Positions 1 to 7,864 of a stretch of DNA of 64,000 nucleotides are shown piece by piece; the first letter of the stretch is position 1; each line of letters opens with the position of its first letter. The notes beneath the pieces were generated by a model, which was given only the letters and a program-made list of their open reading frames with translations, was not told the DNA's origin and made no database searches. Location of the stretch: NCBI GenBank assembly GCA_046199005.1, contig CP176050.1:744001-808000 (forward strand). The letters are read 5' to 3'. Position numbers and translations under genes: made by a program. The DNA comes from Ascidiimonas sp046199005. GTDB taxonomy: Bacteria > Bacteroidota > Bacteroidia > Flavobacteriales > Flavobacteriaceae.

Positions 1-146
1 AAAGCTAGTTTAATTGCATCTGCAGTGTCGAGAACATCTTGTGAATAGGCAGTGTCTGCACTTACAGAAGGTAATTTAAGTAACTCTATGAGTTCTTGTA
101 TAAATCGATCTTTGTTTTCTTGTATATAGGAATCAATATTATTCAT
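1..146 (-). CDS. M20 family (di)peptidase, N-terminal fragment
   Basis: Only the first 48 codons are inside the window; the gene runs off the left edge. The ATG is at 146 and the peptide starts MNNIDSYIQENKDRF, followed by a stretch reading ELLKLPSVSAD. That opening (helix, then 'LLxxPSVSAD') is the usual start of flavobacterial M20/M25/M40 metallopeptidases, which hydrolyse dipeptides or N-acyl amino acids with a two-zinc centre. The metal ligands lie outside the window, so the family call rests on the N-terminus alone. It is divergent from the tRNA-Leu unit to its right. Confidence 0.7.
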   Translation of the reverse strand, partial: MNNIDSYIQENKDRFIQELIELLKLPSVSADTAYSQDVLDTADAIKLA

Positions 147-242
147 GAAGTGAATTTAATTTAAAACCAAATTTACAAAAATTGTACTGGTAATAGGCAG
201 CGAAAATAATATGACTAAAAAAGGATTTTTTTTCGAATAGAA

Positions 243-272
243 TTTGATTATCGAAAATCTTGCTTATATTTG
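243..272 (+). promoter_or_regulatory. Bacteroidota-type promoter of tRNA-Leu
   Basis: TTTG at 243-246 and TATATTTG at 265-272 are separated by 18 bp. This matches the -33 TTTG / -7 TAnnTTTG arrangement known for the Bacteroidota primary sigma factor. Transcription would begin near 278, about 35 bp before the tRNA. Confidence 0.6.
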
Positions 273-312
273 CACCCACAATTTACAGAGCTACCTTCGG
301 TAGCGCACGTAT

Positions 313-394
313 GCGGGCGTGGTGAAATTGGTAGACACGCTAGACTTAGGATCTAGTGCCGTGAGGTGTGAAGGTTCGAGTCCTTTCGCCCGCA
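313..394 (+). tRNA. tRNA-Leu (anticodon TAG)
   Basis: The acceptor arms GCGGGCG (313-319) and CGCCCGC (387-393) pair perfectly, with discriminator A at 394. The anticodon stem CTAGA/TCTAG encloses the loop CTTAGGA, giving anticodon TAG, which reads CUN leucine codons. The variable arm is long, as expected for a class II tRNA, and the T loop GGTTCGAGTCC is standard. CCA is not encoded: CAA follows the discriminator. Confidence 0.96.
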
Positions 395-398
395 CAAA

Positions 399-425
399 AG
401 CCAAAGTGAAAACTTTGGCTTTTTT
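399..425 (+). terminator. Intrinsic terminator of tRNA-Leu
   Basis: The stem AGCCAAAG (399-406) / CTTTGGCT (413-420) has a six-base loop and is followed by a T run. It sits directly behind the tRNA. Confidence 0.85.
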
Positions 426-429
426 ATTT

Positions 430-1236
430 CTTATGTAGCTGAAAAGAGACACGGTTACAACAAAAGTAGAATATTTTGGCTTTTCTGCCTTGAAATTTAA
501 TTCCTCGTAATTTATGTCATTTCGTTTCAAGCGTTGTAATTTATCTCTTCATATCATGCTTTTTGACGAGTTGAAGTGATAATTAAGAATTTTATTATAC
601 CATACACCCACAAGTTTAACTAATAAAATACTTTCATCAAAAGACTACGGCATAAAGTCCTTGCCTCGTCCCTCATTTATTTATTCCATTTCCTTTTGAG
701 CGAAGATTTTAGCTTCCGTTTGGTTCACTGCTCAAATATTGTTTAATCAAAATCATGCCATTATGAAAGAATTATCTGAAAGCCGCAAAGTTTCCATTTA
801 GTAAGTAGCAAAAGCACTATCGGTCAAGTAAAGACAACTATTGCATTGAAGCAATTGAAAGTCACTTAGCTTACTACCAAGAAAAGTGTCCAGAGTACTA
901 TAAGGTACTCTTAAACAATGTTTCACCAAAAATTAATAAAATGGAAAATCATTCACCAAAAACAGCTCAATTTTGGATTAAACGGTTCATCTGTAACAGG
1001 TAACTCAAACATCAAAAACCAATAGGAAAAAAACAAATGATTTTATTTTTGACTTAATGGTTAATATAAATTTTAGAAACCCGATAAAAATTTTTGTTGA
1101 ATTCTTTATGCAATAAAATAGGCGTATCAATACCAATCCCAGTTAATTCTAACAATCTAGACCCTTAAAATGTATAATTTTCTTAAGAGGACATCAGATC
1201 AATCGATAAGAATATCAAGGATCTTTAAAAAGATGA
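430..1236. other. Gene-poor stretch with a possible coding remnant
   Basis: No convincing gene is present here. The only notable item is a stop-free frame on the plus strand from 809 to the stop at 1001-1003 (64 codons). It has a coding-like composition (for example SSKDNYCIEAIESHLAYYQ) but no start codon near its 5' end. The same frame continues upstream past an in-frame TAG at 806-808. It could be the decayed end of a gene. I recognise no family. Confidence 0.3.
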
Positions 1237-1364
1237 TTTTATTGGCACCGCCAAAGGGTCTAACACCCCGAGGCTTGCCTCGAAATTAAACGTTTGGTTC
1301 AAACAAATGCATCATGGGCTTGCCCATGAGGTAGTCTACTTAAGTTTTAGAGCAAGGCTTGCTC
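1237..1364. repeat. Dispersed intergenic repeat with four small hairpins (copy 1)
   Basis: The segment holds consecutive short inverted repeats: CGAGGCTTGCCTCG (1269-1282), GTTTG-GTT-CAAAC (1292-1304), CATGGGCTTGCCCATG (1313-1328) and GAGCAAGGCTTGCTC (1350-1364). Three of the four share a GGCTTG core at the hairpin tip. The part from 1237 to about 1340 is clearly related to 59204-59306: both contain GCCAAAGGGTCTAA and GAAATTAAACG in the same order and spacing. It resembles REP/BIME-type intergenic elements. It sits about 100 bp before the gene that starts at 1479. Confidence 0.65.
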
Positions 1365-1478
1365 CATCATTATTGTATAATTCAAAATAATTAAATCAAA
1401 AGAACCCCACTTTTTTCAGCATAAAAACATCCAAAACGTAGAACTAAACGTAATTTTGTATGATAACATATTCTTGTT

Positions 1479-3425
1479 TTGCGTATAAAAAATATTATCA
1501 ATTGGTTCAATAATGGTATTCGTCTGGGTTTGATTATTTTCCTGTCGTGTATCTTACCAATGATTGCACAAGAATCTTTCAAGATTAAAAACCAAAGAAA
1601 TCTGGGCGGGTATGACGGTATCCTAACGGCAAATTACATTGTAAAAGATAACGATACCATTCTAAACGGTAAATTCAAGTTTGAAAATGTATTTACCAAA
1701 AACGGTGATTTTATAAGTAATCCAATAAAGATCACAGGAGCATTTAAAAATGGTTTACCAGATGGTAATTGGAATTTTAATTTCGGTTTTTATTCCCAGA
1801 ATCAAAATAAGGACCTGGTAGATTTTCAATATGTGATCAAGCTTAATGGTGTAAAAGAATCAGTTAGTTTAAGATTGCAGGAGGGGGTGCCTAATGGTCC
1901 ATGGTTGACACAAATAGATAGCTTAGAGAATTCCCAGATCACCAAAACAATGTTTAAAAGTGAGCTGGAGTACGTTAATGGACTTCCACAGCGTACCTTT
2001 AAAATTGAGAATTCTAACGAAGTAATGGTCGGGAGGTTATTGCGAGATGCTGTCGCGCACGATGTTTGGACCTTTTTTAGTAAAACCGATTTGGGATATG
2101 AGGAGAACTGGAGTTTTGATCAAGGTTTGCTTAGGGTAATTACCACCAAGACAGATAATTTAACTAAGCAAGTTGATCTTAATTATGGTAATTCAGATTC
2201 TTTTGAGAATACAAACCTCAACGAACATTATCTGGATATTATAAATCTAAGACTCCGACAACAGGATAATGCGAAAGTGTCGGTTGGTGGAATGGGAGCT
2301 TTGTTGATGCAGGATTCAAAAATTTATGAAGATGTACTTGATTTTTTCAATGATCTTGGAACGCCTTTGAAGGTAGAAGGGTTTAAAGTGAGAGTCCCTT
2401 TATTTCCACTTACAAAAAAAGATAAAGAATCAATTAAGGAAATTGCTCAGAATTATCAGAAAGCAGATACTTTAATTAATACTATTTTAGACGATGCCCA
2501 GCTAAACATCCTTCGATTGAATGATTCTGTTTCAGCCCAAATTTTTGAAATTGCTAATAGCTATAAATCATCTTATCTAAAGCCAATATCCCAAATTGTA
2601 GCGTACGACCGTAACAAAGTGCTCGAACATATTGATATAAAAAAACTCATTAATGGTCTTAGTCTGCGAGATATTTCTAAATCTAATCTAAGCGATAAGA
2701 ATGAGGATTATCTTAAGAGTATTCTTGATGTAACCTTTGAATCTAAGTTTATTCGTGATCTCCAAGATGTACACAAATTATCAGAATATTGTGTCGCAGT
2801 AGCCAGGGCTCTTTCTCAACAGTTAGAATTAAAGTTATCTAGAATAAATAGAGAAAAAGCATTTTTAAAACAAGAAAGTGAATTGGTTAATAAGACAAGA
2901 ACGGTCAATAAGCTTCTTGATTCTTTACAACAATCAGAATCAGATTTCCTAAAAGGACCTTTTTCAGGTTTAAAGTCTCTTATGAAAAATGAGCTGGAAT
3001 TATATGCGGGGATGAATGAGTCTGCAGATAAGTTACAGTTTGGAGAAAATCTTATCCGTTGTCTAAAAAATATAAGATCTCTGGCGGAAGTTATAGTGAT
3101 CATTCCCGTTCAAGTGAAGGAAATCAAAGAACTCTATCAGGATCAGGTTTGGAATCCTTTTACGGCTACTATCATGAATGAAGATGTAAAGAGACGTTTA
3201 GTGAGAGCCTATCAACATCGGCTTATTCCTTTTTACTTACACCAAATAGAAACAAAAATACAATGTGATCAATTGAATCAAATCAAGGATGACCTGCAAC
3301 ATCTACATAAGAAAATGGTGGAGTTGAGAGATGAAGATACCAAAAAGTTAGAGCGAAAACTTAAGCGTAACAAGAAATCAGAAGATATTCTAAAATTATT
3401 TGGTCTATCGAGTAGGGATGAATAG
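1479..3425 (+). CDS. Exported coiled-coil protein with MORN-like N-terminal repeats
   Basis: This 648-residue protein opens with a hydrophobic export signal (about residues 12-30, ending near MIAQ). Residues 60-220 contain several MORN/YwqK-like units of the type G.F.NGLPDGNW, GVPNGPW and YVNGLPQ. The C-terminal half is charged and helical, with strong coiled-coil character from about residue 440 to the end. I recognise no named family. The start is uncertain: an in-frame TAA at 1464 leaves only TTG (1479) or ATT before the signal sequence, while an ATG at 1460 lies in another frame. Its stop overlaps the next start (ATGAATAG), so it is cotranscribed with the DUF2490 and MORN proteins behind it. 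Confidence 0.75.
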   Translation: MRIKNIINWFNNGIRLGLIIFLSCILPMIAQESFKIKNQRNLGGYDGILTANYIVKDNDTILNGKFKFENVFTKNGDFISNPIKITGAFKNGLPDGNWNFNFGFYSQNQNKDLVDFQYVIKLNGVKESVSLRLQEGVPNGPWLTQIDSLENSQITKTMFKSELEYVNGLPQRTFKIENSNEVMVGRLLRDAVAHDVWTFFSKTDLGYEENWSFDQGLLRVITTKTDNLTKQVDLNYGNSDSFENTNLNEHYLDIINLRLRQQDNAKVSVGGMGALLMQDSKIYEDVLDFFNDLGTPLKVEGFKVRVPLFPLTKKDKESIKEIAQNYQKADTLINTILDDAQLNILRLNDSVSAQIFEIANSYKSSYLKPISQIVAYDRNKVLEHIDIKKLINGLSLRDISKSNLSDKNEDYLKSILDVTFESKFIRDLQDVHKLSEYCVAVARALSQQLELKLSRINREKAFLKQESELVNKTRTVNKLLDSLQQSESDFLKGPFSGLKSLMKNELELYAGMNESADKLQFGENLIRCLKNIRSLAEVIVIIPVQVKEIKELYQDQVWNPFTATIMNEDVKRRLVRAYQHRLIPFYLHQIETKIQCDQLNQIKDDLQHLHKKMVELRDEDTKKLERKLKRNKKSEDILKLFGLSSRDE

Positions 3426-4257
3426 TATTATGACCCATAAAAGTCTCATACAGGTTCTGGCACTAATATGTTTCTTATTATTAGGCAAAACTTCGATTGC
3501 ACAAGAAATGCTTGTTGAGGATCCGGAAGAGTCTGTTTTTCGGAGCCCTAAAACCAAAGTTTGGATCAATACCTATGGTAATATAAGAATATCAAAGCGA
3601 TTATTTTGGGTTGCCGAAACGCATTTTAGATTTGAGGAGGACGATAGAACTCGTTATGTAGGCCAATTAGGCCAAATCTATAATCGACATGCAATAGGAT
3701 ATATCTACAATAAGTATTTCAATTTTTGTGTTGGAGGTGTACTAAGGCTTAACATGGATACAGGTGATGTATCTGAAGAAGAGAATCTGATTCCGGAATA
3801 CAGAATCTGGCATCAATACCAATTTGCAGTGCCGGCCTGGAGTGCCATGATTTATCATAGAGTTCGCATTGAACATCGGTGGTCCAAAGGCTTTAACGAA
3901 GAGGATGATTATATATTTCGAAACCGCTGGAGATATATGTTACGAATGAAGATCCCATTAAACACCCCAGAATTACAATCAAAATCTTTATATATCTCAC
4001 CAGAATCTGAGCTTATTATGCAAAGTGGTAAAGCCGTAGTTGGCAGTCCCATGGAAGATTTAAGACTTACAACAACCCTTGGCTATATTATTAATCCGAG
4101 ATTAACGGTTGCGGCAGGATTTATGTATTCTTTTGGCCAAACTCTTAATGACGGAAATATATATAATCAGAATTACACGGTACGTTTACATTTATACTTT
4201 TCCCCCGACATTAGAAATGTGAAAAATAAACTTCCTGAAATTCACTATAGGGATTAA
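3418..4257 (+). CDS. DUF2490-type outer-membrane protein
   Basis: The protein has a signal peptide (LALICFLLLGKTSIAQ) and then an all-beta mature part with many alternating aromatic strands, for example VWINTYGNIRISKRLFWVAE and RNRWRYMLRMKIPL. It ends in a strand with aromatic residues and a short tail. This is the look of the DUF2490 family, predicted small outer-membrane barrels of unknown function. I chose ATG 3418, which overlaps the upstream stop; ATG 3430 is an alternative and a TTG at 3400 is less likely. It is the middle gene of a three-gene operon, 15 bp before the MORN protein. Confidence 0.75.
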   Translation: MNSIMTHKSLIQVLALICFLLLGKTSIAQEMLVEDPEESVFRSPKTKVWINTYGNIRISKRLFWVAETHFRFEEDDRTRYVGQLGQIYNRHAIGYIYNKYFNFCVGGVLRLNMDTGDVSEEENLIPEYRIWHQYQFAVPAWSAMIYHRVRIEHRWSKGFNEEDDYIFRNRWRYMLRMKIPLNTPELQSKSLYISPESELIMQSGKAVVGSPMEDLRLTTTLGYIINPRLTVAAGFMYSFGQTLNDGNIYNQNYTVRLHLYFSPDIRNVKNKLPEIHYRD

Positions 4258-4272
4258 TACAATACTCGAAAA

Positions 4273-5115
4273 ATGAAAGTGTCCAAACGTTTTAGAACTA
4301 TTCTTTACATAAGTCTTTTTCTAGTTTTTATCAGCTGTATTTACTTGTTGATAGTGAACAGGTCACTAAAACAAGATTTAGAACAATTGCGATCCATACA
4401 CGAAAATCAAATCGGTAACAGTGCTTATGTTGATTCTGAAACTAAAGCTGATTCCTTGCTATTAGAAGGTAATTATAAAGGAGCCTTGGCATTATATGAT
4501 CAATTATCCGAAAGCAATCAGAAGAACATACTATTAAAACAAACTACGATCAGAAGGCTATTATCACTCAAAGCGGAAGTTAATACTATTAAGAATCAAT
4601 TGAGTTTGCAAAGTAATGACAGTTTAACAGAGCAGCCCAGGTCTGAACCTTCCTTGTTAGCTTTGGATTCGTTGAGTTTCGCCTTAGAAAAATCACAACT
4701 ACAACTTAAAAGTCTAAAACAGCAATTACAATCTAAGAATTTTGGTCAGTACATAACTTTTAAGAGTAGCAAAGGCAATCGTCTTCATTATGTAGGTCAG
4801 GTTAAAAACAATAAGGCTAACGGTTATGGTATTGCCATCTGGGATACCGGTAGCCGTTATGAGGGTCAGTGGAAAGATAACAAACGTCAGGGAAATGGCA
4901 GTTTTTACTGGACTGATGGAGAGCATTACGAAGGCACTTATCAAAATGATTTAAGAAGTGGTCAGGGAACGTATTACTGGCCAAATGGTGAAAAATTTGT
5001 AGGGCAATGGCAAAACGATATGCGTGAGGGTCAGGGTACTTTCTATGATGCCGATGGAGACATTCTAACAAGCGGTTTATGGTCTAATGATGAGTTAGTT
5101 AAACAGAATCCTTAA
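4273..5115 (+). CDS. Membrane-anchored MORN-repeat protein
   Basis: The 280-residue protein has one N-terminal membrane helix (about residues 9-27). A short helical segment resembling one TPR unit follows (SLLLEGNYKGALALYDQL), then a coiled-coil linker, then about four MORN repeats from residue 173 to 265 (YEGQWKDNKRQGNGSFYW and relatives). MORN repeats are beta-hairpin units that usually serve as protein or lipid contact scaffolds. The topology suggests a periplasmic MORN domain tethered to the inner membrane. It is the last gene of the operon starting at 1479. Its MORN repeats and the MORN-like repeats of the first gene suggest a common envelope partner, but the function is unknown. Confidence 0.8.
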   Translation: MKVSKRFRTILYISLFLVFISCIYLLIVNRSLKQDLEQLRSIHENQIGNSAYVDSETKADSLLLEGNYKGALALYDQLSESNQKNILLKQTTIRRLLSLKAEVNTIKNQLSLQSNDSLTEQPRSEPSLLALDSLSFALEKSQLQLKSLKQQLQSKNFGQYITFKSSKGNRLHYVGQVKNNKANGYGIAIWDTGSRYEGQWKDNKRQGNGSFYWTDGEHYEGTYQNDLRSGQGTYYWPNGEKFVGQWQNDMREGQGTFYDADGDILTSGLWSNDELVKQNP

Positions 5116-5280
5116 TCGAAATGAATATGAAAACGATCTCAAATATTTATCAATCTGATTTCTTTTGAATTTAATATCAAGAACTACTTCGGAAATACTG
5201 GCTTGTGAAATTTATTCCATTATAAAATCAACGTTTAATATTGATCTGAAATAAAGTAATTAAGTTCATGAGAATGAAAA

Positions 5281-5547
5281 TTATTGTGAATTTTTCATCT
5301 CCTCTAAAAACGACCTCCAAACCTTTTCGGCTGCTTTCATGTCTTCATTTCGATGTGGATGATGTTTTGAACGTTGTTCCATAGTGACACAGATCTGCTT
5401 TGCATGTGTCTCATCTATTGCGCCCTCTTCGAGTAATTGTTTTACCTTCTTAACGCTTTCTTCTGCTTTTTGTCGATCTTTAAAACCCAGCCCTTCTACA
5501 GTCGTCGCTGGATTGTCATCGGTATATAAATTTTCAGACTTGCTCAT
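5281..5547 (-). CDS. Small conserved hypothetical protein
   Basis: This is an 88-residue, soluble, highly charged protein. It contains a helical stretch (KAEESVKKVKQLLEEG) and a His-rich segment (RSKHHPHRNEDM). It has no signal or membrane helix, and I do not recognise a family. It starts 22 bp after the stop of the glycosylase gene on the same strand and is likely cotranscribed with it. Confidence 0.65.
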   Translation of the reverse strand: MSKSENLYTDDNPATTVEGLGFKDRQKAEESVKKVKQLLEEGAIDETHAKQICVTMEQRSKHHPHRNEDMKAAEKVWRSFLEEMKNSQ

Positions 5548-5569
5548 GTTTTTGTTTGATTTTCAAGGA

Positions 5570-6352
5570 TTATAATTCCTGCCATTTAGGTGAGAAATAA
5601 GTGGATCGTCCACCAACTTTTATCTTTTTTATATCCGCTCCGGTATGGAAACACTTGGCATCTTCTTTACGAAAATGCATCAAAAAATCTTCAGGAAAAT
5701 CACTGTAATGAGCATCATGCTTAATCGCGACTTCGATTACTTTTTTCATGGCTTCAAAAACGGTCTCAATATGTTCTTCAGACATATCTTCTACCTTTTT
5801 TTTAGGATGTATTTTAGCCTGATATAATATTTCATCGGCCATCCAGTTACCAACACCGGCAGCCACGCTTTGATCCATGATGATTTTTTTGATATGGGTT
5901 TTCCGATTGCTGAGGGACTCTTTAAAGTCTTCAATGGTCAGATCACGAGCATCTGTACTTAAACCATGATTTTTTTGATATTCTTCAATGGAATCTGTTA
6001 GATCCCACCACCCAAATTTACGTTTGTTTTCAAAAGCAAAGTGAAACTCGTTCTCAAACTTTAAAACGATGTGCCCGAATTTAGGCCGGTCTTCTTCGTC
6101 CTTATAATATTTTGGTCTTCCGGTCATCCCAAAATGCATGACTAAAATTTTTTCACCGCTGGTTTTCAAAAACAGGTATTTACCAATGCGTTCAGTTCCT
6201 GTTAAGCACTCTTTAAGTAAATATTTTTTAAATGTTTCTTTAGACTTCTTTAAAAGCTTTGTGTCTCTACAATCAAAAGAAATAATGGTTTTGTGCAGTG
6301 CAGTGCTGTCGATATAAACTTTGTATCCGTGTACTTCGGGTAACTCAGGCAT
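5570..6352 (-). CDS. Fpg/Nei-family DNA glycosylase/AP lyase with degenerate zinc finger
   Basis: Proteins of this family excise oxidised bases and nick the DNA backbone. The N-terminus PELPEV supplies the catalytic Pro2 and Glu3, and IGKYL carries the conserved lysine. The helix-two-turn-helix is visible near VAAGVGNWMADEILY (Asn contact). The C-terminal zinc finger, normally C-x2-C-x16-C-x2-C, here reads C234, T237, S254 and W257. Three of the four cysteines are gone, but the DNA-binding GRSTYF turn remains. That resembles the zinc-less finger of NEIL1-type enzymes. At 260 residues it is slightly short for Fpg. The upstream small gene overlaps its start by 8 bp. Confidence 0.88.
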   Translation of the reverse strand: MPELPEVHGYKVYIDSTALHKTIISFDCRDTKLLKKSKETFKKYLLKECLTGTERIGKYLFLKTSGEKILVMHFGMTGRPKYYKDEEDRPKFGHIVLKFENEFHFAFENKRKFGWWDLTDSIEEYQKNHGLSTDARDLTIEDFKESLSNRKTHIKKIIMDQSVAAGVGNWMADEILYQAKIHPKKKVEDMSEEHIETVFEAMKKVIEVAIKHDAHYSDFPEDFLMHFRKEDAKCFHTGADIKKIKVGGRSTYFSPKWQEL

Positions 6353-6542
6353 TATTTATTCGTTTTTGAAATTTATACAATCCAAAAGGGAGTCCGAAAA
6401 AGCGTGCAAAAATCAGATGATCTATTTTAGTGTTAAGTCTTGTAAATTTTTGCCCTAGTAATAATCTTTCGGGTTGACTCAAAAATATGGTAAATAACCT
6501 ATAAATAATAGCTGCTTCGGTCAAATAATGCTTCCATTCCAT
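6345..6542 (-). CDS. Small hypothetical protein upstream of the glycosylase
   Basis: This 65-residue basic protein (MEWKHYLTEAAIIYRLFTIF...) has amphipathic helices and no signal sequence. I use ATG 6542; a GTG at 6548 would add two residues. Its end overlaps the glycosylase start by 8 bp, which implies translational coupling. No family is recognised. Confidence 0.55.
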   Translation of the reverse strand: MEWKHYLTEAAIIYRLFTIFLSQPERLLLGQKFTRLNTKIDHLIFARFFGLPFGLYKFQKRINNA

Positions 6543-6722
6543 TATCACAGACTCTGTTTCTCAAGTATTAATTTTAGATTGAAAACAGAAGTTGAATCCA
6601 GATGAGACTGCTTCCCGCTTATCTCAATGGAGTTTCGTCGGCAATGTGAGAGGTTGTTTGAATGGTTTTACTAATTTTAAAATATCAATAAATAAGAGAT
6701 ATGTTTAAACCGGTACGGGTCA

Positions 6723-7784
6723 TTAATTTAGTTTTTTGAAAAAAGAGGTATCATCGGTATTGTTTCGATATCCGGTAATAGCTCCCTCCTCATTGCGTTG
6801 AAAAGTTACCTCCTCACCATTCACGGCTGTAAAGACATCTTGTTTGATGTAGAATAGCGGGAAGTTTTGACCATCTAAGACCGCATAAATAGAGTTTTCT
6901 CTCTCATTGAATTTAATAGCTACTTCAAGATCATTTTCGAATTCGTAAGTACCCAGATAGTCTCCAAAATTGTCTAGACGCATAAATTCTAAATAAGGAT
7001 TTTCGTTGGTAGTCAAAAGTCCTTCTCCGGGGGTCCATTTATCGTATTCAATATCGTAGGCCACTTTTCTCGCCTTATTGAATCCCAAAATCCTAGCTAC
7101 GAGATGCAACGCTCCATCGATTCCTGCTGAAATTCCTGCGGTAGTAATGATATTGCCATTATCTACGTAGCGAACGTCTTTTAGTACTTTAACGTCTGGA
7201 TAATTGTTTTCAAGGCCATTGAGTGCGCTGTGAAAAGTGGTAGCGGTCTTGTTTTCAAGGATTCCGGCCTCGGCAAGAATAAATGCTCCTGTACAAACCG
7301 AGAAATAGTATTCTATATCGGTTTGATTTTTCACCCATTCTATAACCTCCGGGTCTTGATAAGCCTTGGAAGCATTCCCTCCAAAAAAAGCAAGTACATT
7401 GGCTTGAGGAGCATCATTGATATCATAATCGGGGATAATCCTGAGAATTCCCTGCGAAATAATTGTGTCTCTGGTCTTGGAAACGGTAAAGACCTCAAAT
7501 CCTGCATAGGAGAAGACTTCCATGGGACCTGCAAAATCTAATACTTCCACACCGTCCTGTAGATAGAATGCGATCTTTTTTCTTTCGCTGGCAAGCTGTT
7601 TTGATTCTTCTTTGCTAATCAAACGCATTGAGCAATGGTTGCAAATTCCTGGTTGTTCATAGGTAAGTGCATCGCAATCACTATTGCAGGGAGGGCATAC
7701 ATAAATTGAGTTTGGTTCATTATCATTTTGTGAGAAGACTACCTGACAGGTGAATAGAAAAATAAAAAGCGTTATCCGACTCAT
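6723..7784 (-). CDS. Exported DJ-1/PfpI protein with Cys-rich metal-binding N-domain
   Basis: The protein has four parts. A signal peptide (residues 1-18) is followed by a short Cys-rich domain at about 28-55 (YVCPPCNSDCD ... GICNHCSMRL), like heavy-metal-binding domains of copper proteins. A DJ-1/PfpI glutamine-amidotransferase-like domain spans about 70-250, with the nucleophile-elbow cysteine in YFSVCTGAF and the opening KIAFYLQDGVEVLDFAGP. The last 90 residues look like a DUF3471-type beta domain. The DJ-1 part is closest in style to the sensory domain of GlxA-type AraC regulators, yet no HTH is present. The next upstream gene on the same strand (stop at 7865) is such a regulator. It may be an exported isocyanide-hydratase-like or stress protein; the substrate is unknown. 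Confidence 0.8.
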   Translation of the reverse strand: MSRITLFIFLFTCQVVFSQNDNEPNSIYVCPPCNSDCDALTYEQPGICNHCSMRLISKEESKQLASERKKIAFYLQDGVEVLDFAGPMEVFSYAGFEVFTVSKTRDTIISQGILRIIPDYDINDAPQANVLAFFGGNASKAYQDPEVIEWVKNQTDIEYYFSVCTGAFILAEAGILENKTATTFHSALNGLENNYPDVKVLKDVRYVDNGNIITTAGISAGIDGALHLVARILGFNKARKVAYDIEYDKWTPGEGLLTTNENPYLEFMRLDNFGDYLGTYEFENDLEVAIKFNERENSIYAVLDGQNFPLFYIKQDVFTAVNGEEVTFQRNEEGAITGYRNNTDDTSFFKKLN

Positions 7785-7864
7785 AATTCGTTAATCGATT
7801 GATGAGTCACAAAACTAGTTTAAGCCATAAGAATTGGAAAGGACAACTATACGCAGGATAAGGA

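Noticed and set aside
291..530. 79-codon minus-strand frame over tRNA-Leu
   Set aside because: It covers the complete tRNA and its terminator; part of it (AKGLEPSHLTA-like) is the usual spurious translation of a tRNA complement.
430..1478. Possible mobile element beside tRNA-Leu
   Set aside because: I see no transposase or integrase frame, no terminal inverted repeats, and no duplicated tRNA 3' end that would mark an att site.
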